NCBI GenBank assembly: GCA_964522605.1
Contig: CAZFWV010000054.1
Coordinates: 1 to 26,394, forward strand
Source: CAVZLD01 sp964522605
GTDB taxonomy: Bacteria; Planctomycetota; Planctomycetia; Pirellulales; Pirellulaceae
DNA: 26,394 bases
Direction: 5' to 3'
Under the pieces are notes generated by a model. It did no database searches, was not told the DNA's origin, and saw only the letters and a program-made list of their open reading frames with translations. Positions 8,669 to 15,899 of this stretch are shown here, in pieces. A program made the position numbers and the translations under genes. Each line of letters opens with the position of its first letter. The first letter of the stretch is position 1.

Positions 8669-8903
8669 CCCTCTGCGGCCCTCCGCGTCTTTGCGCACTC
8701 TGCGTTGACACGAAAAGGGGAAACGCAGCGCGGCAGGGCCGCAACCAAAGGGGATGGGGTGGCCGGCGGCAGAGCGAAGCGATGCCCCGGCTGCGGGAAA
8801 GCTGGGGCTTCACTACGTTCAGCCGCCAGCCACCCTTCCCCTTGGCGGAATTTGCGCCGCCCGACAAGAAACTACCTGTTAACAGTGCAAAGTCCGCAGA
8901 GGG
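8669..8903. repeat. Nested palindromic element between the oxidoreductase and ABC ATPase genes
   Basis: The core is a long imperfect hairpin with arms 8757-8792 and 8800-8835 (29 of 36 positions pair) and a 7-base loop. The arms are flanked by further pairing sequence (AAAGGGGA near 8747, TCCCCTTGG near 8837). An outer layer is formed by 8669-8710 and 8877-8903, where CCCTCTGCGG is matched by CCGCAGAGGG and GTTGACA by TGTTAAC with indels. The left outer arm contains the dispersed 36-bp repeat described at 15706-15741. No gene is seen from 8665 to 9057. A TAGAAT at 9005-9010 could be a -10 for the ABC gene but has no good -35. Confidence 0.75.
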
Positions 8904-9057
8904 AACGGTTTTCCGCGGCCGATCCCCTGTCCCGTCCCAGTCCTGCTCCCACTCTTCCCGGCGGTCGGCCCAGGGCTGGGCGTGGCGGGACCGCGTCGGG
9001 CAGGTAGAATAGGGCGTTGGTGATCTGGACGGTACGCCGGTGACGGGGAGGCAATTC

Positions 9058-9741
9058 ATGAGGTTGGCGGCAAGCATTCAGGAACTCCGCAAGGATTACG
9101 TCCTGAAGGGAGAAACGGTCTATGCCCTGCGCGGGGTGACGTTCGATGTGCCGGAGGGCGACTATGTCGCGATCATGGGTCCGTCCGGTTCCGGGAAAAG
9201 TACGCTGCTGAACCTGCTGGGATGTCTCGATCGTCCGACGAGCGGCAGCCTGTTTCTGGGGGAAGATGACGTCGGAAAGATGACCGACGATCAGCTGTCC
9301 AACGTGCGCGCCTCCCGAATTGGATTCGTTTTCCAGTCGTACAATCTGATCGCTCAGCTGACCGTCTTGGAGAACATCGAAGTTCCGCTCTACTACATGG
9401 GGCGACTGGGCCCCGCCGAACGCGATCGCTGCCACGAGTTGGCCGCAATGGTCGGGCTGTCCGATCGGCTGAAACATCGCCCCGTACAGCTTTCCGGTGG
9501 ACAGCAACAGCGCGTCGCGATTGCACGAAGTCTGGTCAATGATCCGTACTTCATTCTGGCAGATGAGCCCACGGGAAACCTCGATTCCGTGACGGCCGAG
9601 GATATCCTGAATCTGTTCCAGCGTCTCAATGAAGAGGGACGCACGATCATCATGGTCACTCACGAAGATGATGTCGCAGCGCGTGCGCGTCGCGTAATCC
9701 GCCTGCGTGACGGAAACGTTCAATCCGACGAGTTGAACTGA
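9058..9741 (+). CDS. ABC transporter ATP-binding protein, MacB/LolD type
   Basis: 227-residue nucleotide-binding subunit. Walker A GPSGSGKST is at about 40-48 and the Q-loop in GFVFQSYNLI. The signature is LSGGQQQRVAIARSL, Walker B with the catalytic Glu is FILADEPTGNLDS, and the H-loop is VTHEDD. The pattern ADEPTGNLDS and the short length are typical of the MacB/LolD/FtsE branch, which exports lipoproteins, peptides or drugs with a FtsX-like permease. The start is ATG 9058 with GGGGAG at 9045-9050 (7-base spacer); the upstream GTG at 9040 lacks this. No permease gene is adjacent; the next gene, 66 bp downstream on the same strand, encodes a ThuA-like exported protein. The substrate is unknown. 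Confidence 0.92.
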   Translation: MRLAASIQELRKDYVLKGETVYALRGVTFDVPEGDYVAIMGPSGSGKSTLLNLLGCLDRPTSGSLFLGEDDVGKMTDDQLSNVRASRIGFVFQSYNLIAQLTVLENIEVPLYYMGRLGPAERDRCHELAAMVGLSDRLKHRPVQLSGGQQQRVAIARSLVNDPYFILADEPTGNLDSVTAEDILNLFQRLNEEGRTIIMVTHEDDVAARARRVIRLRDGNVQSDELN

Positions 9742-9807
9742 ACGGATTGCCGATCGTTCCCACCGATGCTTCCCGCCTAATGACGTCTCAGAGCAAGGAG
9801 TTTCACT

Positions 9808-10818
9808 ATGCGTTGTTTTTCGTCGATCTGCTCGGTTCTCCTGCTGCTAGCCAGTGGACTCTCCGCCCGCGCTGCCGAGGATCTCTGGGTGGAATACCCA
9901 GGACAATCGGGGCCGGGCAACGGAAAACAGATCGTGTTGATTGCCGGCGATGAAGAGTACCGCTCGGAGGAAGCGCTGCCGATGCTCGCCAAGATCTTGG
10001 CGACCCATCACGGATTCGATTGCACGGTGCTGTTCTCAATCGATCCCGAAACGGGCGTGATCGATCCACTCAACCAGACCAATATTCCGGGCCTGGAAAA
10101 ACTCGAAACCGCCGACATGATGGTGATCGCAACGCGATTCCGCGAACTTCCCGACTCTGACATGAAGTTCATTGACGACTTTGTGAACTCGGGAAAACCG
10201 ATCCTCGGATTACGAACGGCGACGCATGCGTTTCAGTATAGTCGCAACCAGAACAGCCCCTACGCGCACTACCACTTCGCCAGCCAGGAGTGGCCCGGCG
10301 GATTCGGACAGCAGGTCTTGGGCGAGACCTGGATCAACCACCACGGCGACCACAAAAAAGAGAGTACTCGCGGTGTGATCAATCCGGAATATCAGGACCA
10401 TCCGATTCTTCGTGGTGTGAAAGACATCTGGGGCCCAACCGATGTCTACGGCATACGGAATCTGACTCCCGACGCACACGTGCTGGTCTTGGGCCAGGTG
10501 CTGACCGGAATGCAGCCAGAGGATCCGCCAGTAGCCGGCCCGAAGAACGACCCGATGATGCCGTTACTCTGGACCAAGACATTCACGGGACGATCCGGAA
10601 AACCTTCGCGTGTCATCTGTACGACAATGGGTGCAGCCGTCGATCTGCAAAGTGCAGGACTCCGCCGGGCACTCGTCAACTCGTGCTATTGGGGGATGGG
10701 CCTGGAGGATCAGATTCCGGCCGAAAGCAATGTGGAAATCGTCGGCGAATTTGAGCCGACCTTCTACGGCTTTGGCAACTTTCGGAAAGGCACTCGCCCC
10801 GCCGATCTGAGGCAATAG
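9808..10818 (+). CDS. Exported ThuA-domain protein
   Basis: 336 residues with an N-terminal signal peptide (MRCFSSICSVLLLLASGLSARA, likely cleaved after residue 22) and one ThuA-like domain (trehalose-utilization type, a glutamine-amidotransferase-like fold). Supporting segments are KQIVLIAGDEEYRSEEALPML, ADMMVIATRFRELPDSDMKFIDDFVNSGKPILGLRT, INHHGDHKKESTRGV and HPILRGVKDIWGPTDVYGI. Similar exported proteins are abundant in planctomycetes and usually lie in carbohydrate or sulfatase contexts; the biochemical role is not established. AAGGAG at 9795-9800 sets the start (7-base spacer). It follows the ABC ATPase by 66 bp and could be cotranscribed. The C-terminus (NFRKGTRPADLRQ) shows no anchor. 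Confidence 0.88.
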   Translation: MRCFSSICSVLLLLASGLSARAAEDLWVEYPGQSGPGNGKQIVLIAGDEEYRSEEALPMLAKILATHHGFDCTVLFSIDPETGVIDPLNQTNIPGLEKLETADMMVIATRFRELPDSDMKFIDDFVNSGKPILGLRTATHAFQYSRNQNSPYAHYHFASQEWPGGFGQQVLGETWINHHGDHKKESTRGVINPEYQDHPILRGVKDIWGPTDVYGIRNLTPDAHVLVLGQVLTGMQPEDPPVAGPKNDPMMPLLWTKTFTGRSGKPSRVICTTMGAAVDLQSAGLRRALVNSCYWGMGLEDQIPAESNVEIVGEFEPTFYGFGNFRKGTRPADLRQ

Positions 10819-11385
10819 AGGCGGGAGGCTGCAGGCCGGAGCCTGGAGGGTGATGCGCTCGTCGTTATGCACAAATCGAGCGAAACCGTAGGTCGAAGAG
10901 AAACGACGGATCGAACGGATGGAACGGGTATCGACGGATCGGTCCGGAGGGAATCGATGGATCGGTCCGTGTTGATCCGTTCCCTCCGTCAAATCCGTGG
11001 TTTCCTCTCTCCCTGCATTCCAACCTTAGTTCACGCGATTTGATCTCGCCCGTCTTGAGTCGATCGCCCTTACCCGGCCACCGTATCGGTGACGTTCGTG
11101 GGGTCGATCGGGTCGGAATCGGCGTCTTTCCGCGATTTTCCGCGGCAATGGTCCCTGCATCTCCCCCGGATTTGTGCCTAACAATGAGGGCAACGCCCCA
11201 GCCAACGTTGCGATTCGGTTTGCGGCCAACTGGCGATTGCTGGCCAAAACAGTTGTCGACGGCCATGAAATCACGTTACACTGGCGCCACGTGGCCGAGA
11301 CATTCCGCTCGGAAGACTCGTGCTGCCCGCTCGACGCTTGGTCACTGCACATCTCGAGTTCAAATCCCATTGAAGGCACCAAGCT
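10819..11385. other. Intergenic region with degenerate ATCCGT-type repeats
   Basis: No convincing gene in 567 bases. At 10930-10946 and 10953-10969 a 17-bp direct repeat (ATCGAYGGATCGGTCCG) recurs with a 23-bp period. Around it GGATGGAACGG (about 10917-10927) and CCGTTCCCTCCGTC (about 10977-10990) are roughly inverted. From 11040 to 11385 the sequence is unique-looking. A 71-codon frame (11174-11389) overlaps the next gene's start by ATGA but has no ribosome site. GAAGG at 11372-11376 serves the gene that starts at 11386. No clear promoter seen. Confidence 0.5.
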
Positions 11386-13398
11386 ATGAGAAACCATCTG
11401 GCTGCCGGTCTGGTTCTTTGTCTCTGTTCGGCGACAGCCAAACCAGAATCGCTCGTCGCGGCTCCGCTGCCAGCCGTCGGAGTGAACCTATCGCCGTACG
11501 CCTATTGGGAACCAAGCTTCCCATTCATTAATGTGGCGAACATCGGCGGCGGTTGGATATCGACGAATGGAATCCAATGGTCGGACGACCGCGAGATTCC
11601 ACTCGACAGCCGGGGATATCCGACTGCGCTCGAATCGGGACAGATCGCCCGTTCACTGATCTTCACCCATAACGGAGCCCAATACCCAACCGGCACCTAT
11701 CGACTGCGATGGCAAGGCAACGGCGACGTCCGATTAGTCAGCGGCAACGATGCGCAACTGATCCAACAGCAGGCGCAGGAACGGCTCTACGAGGTCACCG
11801 ATACGAGCAACTTGGGGCTGTTACTGGAAATCCACGAGACGGATCCGCAGGATCCGGTGCATGGGATCTCGGTGATTCCGATGGAATTCGAGAATGAGCC
11901 ATCGCGTTTTCACCCGCGGTATGTAGACGATTTGCAGTCGTATGGCGTGTTACGGTTCATGGATTGGAACGCGACCAACAACCCGACGGTGGGCGGCAAC
12001 GCAGACTGGTCGCAGCGAAACCAACTCGACAATGCGCATTGGGACTGGTACCAGGGAATCCCCTATGAAGTCCAGGCCGAGTTGAGTAATCACATGCAGC
12101 AGGATCTGTGGTTGACCGTGCCCCATGCCGCAAATGACGACTACGTTCATCACTTGGCGGAACTGATCGAACAGCAGTTGGATCCGACTCTGCGCGTCTG
12201 GGTCGAGTTCTCGAATGAAGCCTGGAATCCCCAGTTCGCACAATATCATTACGTGACGGATGAGTTGATGCCCCGTTACGACACCGGAAGGAGCGAAGCG
12301 TACGCGCTGCGTGCGGCGGAGATCTTTGACATCTTCGCGGAACACCTGCCGCAGGAGCGAATGCGACGCGTCGTTGCCGGTTGGGCCGCGGTCTCGGATA
12401 TGCTGCGCTACGGCCTCGCTTCCATCACGGATGACCAGGGAACCAACGCCGACGTCACCGCCGTGACCGCCTACTTCTCATTGGACGGTGAGCAGATGGA
12501 TCAACTGTACGAGGATTACCTGCAGGGACAAGTCGATCGAGATCGCATCTTCCGCGAACTCAAAGCGGATATCGACCAGTCCGCTCAGGGCAGTTGGAAA
12601 TCGAACCGCGAAGCGGCCGCCGAATTCGGATTGCCTCTGGTGGCCTATGAAGGCGGTCAGCACCTCACTCCGCGAACCGAAGAGCAACGAAACAACACCG
12701 GATTTGTCGAGCTGCTCGCCTCCCTGCAGCGCGATCCCCGGATGGGCGAAATGTACGACCACTTAGTGCAGCAATGGCAGTCCATCGGCGGCAGCACGAT
12801 CGTCTTCTTCAACAATCTCGACAGCTGGGACAAATATGGAACGTGGGGACTGCGCGAGAGTTTCTACGAAGCCGATTCGCCCAAATACAGCGCGGTCCGG
12901 CGGCACGCGGACGAGTTTCCTGGCGGCTACGACGAACAGACCGGCCGACTCCGAGGAGACTTCAACGGTGACGCGCAACTGGATCACTACGATATCGATC
13001 AGTTGTCCCTCGCCGTGCGAACCGGTTCCACCGATCCGTTGTACGATCTGGATGCGAACAATGAACTGTCGAATGTCGATCGGCAGGTTTGGCTACGGCA
13101 GTTGAAACGTTCCGCGCTGGGTGATTCCAACTTCGATCGTCGCGTAGACAGTGCGGATTTCGTGCTCGTCCTTCAAGCCGGCGAATACGAAGACAACGTG
13201 CCCCAGAATTCGTCCTGGGCCACGGGTGACTGGGACGGTGATGGCGATTTCAACGCCGCGGACCTGGTAGCGATGATGCAAGAAGGGAATTACGAGGGTG
13301 ACCCCGTGGCGATGAACGTGCCCGAGCCGTCTGCGTTTTGGCTGGGAGTCCTGGCTGCGGCGTTACTGGCCGCTGAACTCCGACGGCACAGGCCTTGA
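11386..13398 (+). CDS. Secreted glycoside hydrolase-like protein with dockerin-like repeats and PEP-CTERM anchor
   Basis: 670 residues. An N-terminal signal peptide (about 1-26) is followed by a planctomycete-type beta domain (VGVNLSPYAYWEPSFPFINV...). A TIM-barrel-like region then carries the two acids expected of a clan GH-A glycosidase: N277-E278 in WVEFSNEAWN (acid/base) and E422 in LVAYEGGQH (nucleophile), 144 residues apart. The C-terminus has four calcium-loop-like motifs in dockerin style: GDFNGDAQLD at about 524, YDLDANNELS near 553, GDSNFDRRVD near 579 and GDWDGDGDFN near 615. It ends with VPEP at 645-648, a hydrophobic segment and RRHRP, the PEP-CTERM sorting signal for exosortase. 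GAAGG at 11372-11376 (9-base spacer) supports the start. The sugar substrate is unknown; hydrolase activity is inferred from motif position, not shown. Confidence 0.8.
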   Translation: MRNHLAAGLVLCLCSATAKPESLVAAPLPAVGVNLSPYAYWEPSFPFINVANIGGGWISTNGIQWSDDREIPLDSRGYPTALESGQIARSLIFTHNGAQYPTGTYRLRWQGNGDVRLVSGNDAQLIQQQAQERLYEVTDTSNLGLLLEIHETDPQDPVHGISVIPMEFENEPSRFHPRYVDDLQSYGVLRFMDWNATNNPTVGGNADWSQRNQLDNAHWDWYQGIPYEVQAELSNHMQQDLWLTVPHAANDDYVHHLAELIEQQLDPTLRVWVEFSNEAWNPQFAQYHYVTDELMPRYDTGRSEAYALRAAEIFDIFAEHLPQERMRRVVAGWAAVSDMLRYGLASITDDQGTNADVTAVTAYFSLDGEQMDQLYEDYLQGQVDRDRIFRELKADIDQSAQGSWKSNREAAAEFGLPLVAYEGGQHLTPRTEEQRNNTGFVELLASLQRDPRMGEMYDHLVQQWQSIGGSTIVFFNNLDSWDKYGTWGLRESFYEADSPKYSAVRRHADEFPGGYDEQTGRLRGDFNGDAQLDHYDIDQLSLAVRTGSTDPLYDLDANNELSNVDRQVWLRQLKRSALGDSNFDRRVDSADFVLVLQAGEYEDNVPQNSSWATGDWDGDGDFNAADLVAMMQEGNYEGDPVAMNVPEPSAFWLGVLAAALLAAELRRHRP

Positions 13399-13452
13399 GG
13401 GTGCGCCATCGCGCGTCGTTCATTCAGAGATCGCGGGAATCAGCACACGCGA

Positions 13453-13604
13453 ACCCGAAGCGCCAGTTTTGAAGTTGCACACTTTATTAGTTCGTAGCCG
13501 AATTCGTGAGAATTCGGAGGCTGTGCAAATGGGTTCCCCCTACGAGACCCCTCCGAATTCTCACGAATTCGGCTACGTGCAACTTCACGACTTGCGCTTC
13601 GGGT
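13453..13604. repeat. Composite palindrome containing family A paired-hairpin copy 2
   Basis: Inner part: inverted 24-bp units at 13494-13517 and 13553-13576, each a perfect hairpin with stem CCGAATTC/GAATTCGG and loop GTGA or TCAC. The right unit is identical to that of the copy at 5454-5477. Outer part: 28-bp arms 13453-13480 and 13577-13604 pair at 25 of 28 positions, with perfect ends ACCCGAAGCGC/GCGCTTCGGGT and GAAGTTGCAC/GTGCAACTTC. The whole 152-bp block fills the junction between the convergent PEP-CTERM gene and ilvB and could work as a two-way transcription barrier or be a miniature mobile element. Confidence 0.85.
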
Positions 13605-13652
13605 TGTGACAAGCCGGGCCGATGGGCCCATGCGCGACGCCTGCGGCGGTCG

Positions 13653-14582
13653 CTAGGCTTTGATGATATCGCGGACGGTCATTCCCGAGGGAATCATCGG
13701 CAGCACGTGCTCCTGATAGGGCACTTGCACATCCAACACAAACGGACCGGGATAATTGATCATCTCCTCCAACGCCGGGACCAAATCGGCCTTGTCCGAA
13801 ACGGTGGCTCCACCGCAACGGTATCCTTTGGCGATCTGAACGAAGTCTGGATAGCGTTCCTCGACGAACGCACCCGCGCCCTTACCCTTCGCTTCGGGAT
13901 GATGGATCGGACCGAGGTACGTATGAGCCCGGTTGCCATCCATGAATCGATCTTCCCACTGGACCACCATGCCCAGGTGCTGATTGTTCAGTAGCAGCAC
14001 TTTGACGGGCAGTTCCTCGCAGTAACAGGTGGCCAATTCCTGGATGTTCATCTGGAAGCTGCCGTCGCCGTCGATGTCGACGACGAGTGCATTGGGATGG
14101 GCCGCCTGCACGCCCATCGCCGCGGGCAGACCGAAGCCCATGGTNNNNNNNNNNNNNNNNNNNNNNNNNNNNNNNNNNNNNNNNNNNNNNNNNNNNNNNN
14201 NNNNNNNNNNNNNNNNNNNNNNNNNNNNNNNNNNNNNNNNNNNNACCTGGCCGGTGATCGCCAGCAGGGGGATGCTGTCCAGCTTGGCATCGGCAATGGC
14301 GGTGACCAGGTTCGTGGCCCCCGGCCCACTGGTCGCCATGCAGACTCCCACCTTCCCGGTCGAGCGGGCATAGCCTTGTGCCGCAAATCCACCGCCTTGT
14401 TCATGCCGAGGCAGAATTGTGCGGATCTTGTTGGCGTAGCGGGTGAGCGCCTGGTGCATGGGCATGCTGCAACCGCCCGGGTAGGCGAAAATGACTTCGA
14501 CGCCGTGGTCGACAAGCGACTTGACCAGGATATCCGCTCCGTTCATCATCTTGGCGGCCGTGGTAGTTCCCGTTGTAGACAC
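13653..14582 (-). CDS. ilvB: Acetolactate synthase large subunit, interrupted by assembly gap
   Basis: ThDP-dependent first enzyme of valine, leucine and isoleucine synthesis. The N-terminal part has MNGADILVKSLVDHGVEVIF, the cofactor-activating Glu in PRHEQGGGFAAQGYAR, and ATSGPGATNLVTAIADA. The C-terminal part has TMGFGLPAAMGVQ, the ThDP motif GDGSFQMNIQELATCY...LLLNN, and GMVVQWEDRF. Only about 112 and 163 residues flank the gap, whereas the family has about 560-590, so roughly 300 residues are missing behind 100 N. The frame agrees on both sides only by chance. GTG 14582 is preferred because GAGGAG (14592-14597, minus strand) lies 9 bases upstream; ATG 14591 abuts that site too closely. 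No ilvN small-subunit gene follows. It is preceded on the same strand by an unknown gene about 100 bp away. Confidence 0.9.
   Translation of the reverse strand: MSTTGTTTAAKMMNGADILVKSLVDHGVEVIFAYPGGCSMPMHQALTRYANKIRTILPRHEQGGGFAAQGYARSTGKVGVCMATSGPGATNLVTAIADAKLDSIPLLAITGQXXXXXXXXXXXXXXXXXXXXXXXXXXXXXXXXXXTMGFGLPAAMGVQAAHPNALVVDIDGDGSFQMNIQELATCYCEELPVKVLLLNNQHLGMVVQWEDRFMDGNRAHTYLGPIHHPEAKGKGAGAFVEERYPDFVQIAKGYRCGGATVSDKADLVPALEEMINYPGPFVLDVQVPYQEHVLPMIPSGMTVRDIIKA
14145..14244. other. Assembly gap of 100 N inside ilvB
   Basis: Exactly 100 N. Compared with the known length of acetolactate synthase large subunits, about 900 bp of coding sequence is missing here, so the gap is a placeholder and not a true length. 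Confidence 0.97.
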
Positions 14583-14684
14583 AGACAGCATCTCCTCGAA
14601 AAGGGACTGGTGCTCAGAGCTGCCGCGCGCAATCGCGGCCGAACATCACAGAATAGGCGCTACCCGGAGCCGTTTCAAGCGAAA

Positions 14685-15254
14685 TTAGAGCAGGCGGCGC
14701 GGCATCCGCCGGGGGAACGGGGGCGGCTCGGAGGGAGGCAGCACGCCCTGGGTCTCGTCCTGCCACATTTCCCGCTCCTCGCGGGTCGCGTAATACCGCA
14801 GCCAAGCCTCCGGATCGTCGTCCGCATCGATGCACTGCCAATGCAGGAACGTTCGGCTCCGCTCGATCTTCTTTTCCGAGGAAGGCAGGATGTCGCGATA
14901 GATCAGGCAATAGAGCTGACGGTCGGACAGATGGTCCGTGAATTCCAGCATGATCCGCTGGTCGTACAGTTTTTCGATCGTGTCCCACAGCCGCTCATGC
15001 AACTGCTCGTCATCCAGACTTTCCGGCGGCGGCAGGATGAGTTCGGGTTGGAACCAACAGCGAATGGGTAGGACGGGAGCTCGTTCCCATTCGAGCATGG
15101 AAGCAAGATACTCGTTCTCCAGGTGAGTGGGCATCAGCCGCATGTTCACGACCTCGACCGACTCGTCCAGAAACGGTTCGAGTTCGTCTCTCAGGCGCGC
15201 GTTGAGCAGAAGTTGCTCCACTTCGTCTTGCGGCTCACGTCGGGCAGCAGACAC
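14685..15254 (-). CDS. Unknown conserved-looking protein, 189 residues
   Basis: I do not recognise a domain. The protein is soluble, without signal or membrane segment, rich in Glu, Asp, Arg and Leu, with likely helices (DEVEQLLLNARLRDELEPFLDESVEVV; DEQLHERLWDTIEKLYDQRIML). Its tail is Pro/Arg-rich (PPSEPPPFPRRMPRRLL). Good codon-level composition and lack of repeats argue it is real. I chose GTG 15254 because GAGGGG (15263-15268, minus strand) lies 8 bases upstream; the frame is open to a GTG at 15311 (208 residues) with no ribosome site. It lies directly upstream of ilvB on the same strand, about 100 bp apart, and may be cotranscribed with it, but nothing ties it to amino-acid synthesis. 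Confidence 0.7.
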   Translation of the reverse strand: MSAARREPQDEVEQLLLNARLRDELEPFLDESVEVVNMRLMPTHLENEYLASMLEWERAPVLPIRCWFQPELILPPPESLDDEQLHERLWDTIEKLYDQRIMLEFTDHLSDRQLYCLIYRDILPSSEKKIERSRTFLHWQCIDADDDPEAWLRYYATREEREMWQDETQGVLPPSEPPPFPRRMPRRLL

Positions 15255-15330
15255 GTTCCGTACCCCTCTTCGTTGGGAGCTTCCCGAAAGAACCTGCCTG
15301 GGAATGCGCACCGGGGCTAACTCTAGAGAT

Positions 15331-15347
15331 CACTGGCTTGGCCAGTG
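15331..15347. repeat. Short hairpin of the CACTGGC family
   Basis: Perfect 7-bp stem CACTGGC/GCCAGTG with loop TTG. The same stem occurs at 15854-15870 with loop AAA, and in degraded form at 15816-15832, so this is a solitary copy of the unit that is paired at 15812-15874. Confidence 0.65.
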
Positions 15348-15651
15348 CCGCGCCGATCCGTCGTAAAACCTGAATCGGTCGCGGAGCACGCGAATTCCCA
15401 ACCACGCTCCAAAACTGCAAAATCCGCCATTCACCCGAGTTGATTCCCGAGTAAGTTGCCCGCCCTCAGACAACAGTTTCACTCTAACAAGAACGCCTTT
15501 GCTATCAAGAGTTTCGCCACGATTCGGTGGCAGTTGCTGACCGCCTCTTGCCGCTGCGCAAGCTACGACTCGCATAATCCGATCGCAGCGAGAGCACAAC
15601 AATCAAGGTCTGTCCATTTTGCCTCATCAAACGAGCGGTCTAAAGAAGTTC

Positions 15652-15741
15652 TTCACCACGGTGCAGGGTCGAGAAATCCGCGCACAGCGGTTCATTTTCT
15701 TTTCTCTCTGCGGCTCTCTGCGCCTCTGCGAGCTCTGCGTT
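15652..15741. repeat. CTCTGCG-type dispersed repeat
   Basis: The 36 bases 15706-15741 match 8671-8706 at 30 positions in the same orientation; five of the six differences are transitions. Inside each copy CTCTGCG-like words recur about every 9 bases. The copy here is preceded by TTCACCACGGTGCAG at 15652 and a purine-poor stretch, which may be the rest of the same element. There is no coding potential. Confidence 0.6.
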
Positions 15742-15811
15742 TCATCTTTCTTCCGCTCAATGCGGCTCTCCACCTCCGCTCGGGCAAAAGGCAAATCGCA
15801 AAGCTCGCGGG

Positions 15812-15874
15812 GTGCCACTGGCTCTGTCGGTGCTTTTCCTCGACCCGAGAAGACACTGGCAAAGCCAGTGGCAC
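15812..15874. repeat. Paired-hairpin element, CACTGGC family
   Basis: Two inverted units. The left one starts GTGCCACTGGCTCTG at 15812 and the right one ends CAAAGCCAGTGGCAC at 15874; the outer 12 bases pair perfectly and pairing continues with a few mismatches for about 25 bp. The right unit is itself a perfect hairpin (15854-15870, stem CACTGGC/GCCAGTG, loop AAA), while the left has decayed. It starts 26 bp beyond the rpiB stop, so it may mark the end of that operon. Confidence 0.7.
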
Positions 15875-15899
15875 GCCAGCGAACCTGATCGCGCCCGGC

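Larger units (their letters stand above)
15255..15899. other. Repeat-rich intergenic region downstream of rpiB
   Basis: No gene supported in about 645 bases. The region holds a small hairpin at 15331-15347 (CACTGGC/GCCAGTG, loop TTG), the CTCTGCG-type repeat at 15652-15741 and the paired-hairpin element at 15812-15874. Open frames here, including one of 155 codons at 15456-15923, translate these repeats and have no protein-like pattern. The first part (15350-15600) shows nothing I can name. Confidence 0.6.

Noticed and set aside
8506..9012. 168-codon and 353-codon + strand frames across the repeat block
   Set aside because: They are translations of palindromic repeat DNA and of the antisense of the oxidoreductase gene.
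11350..11381. tRNA-like 3' end (TTCAAATCCC followed by CACCA)
   Set aside because: The flanking bases do not form a T-arm stem and no acceptor, D or anticodon arm can be drawn upstream.
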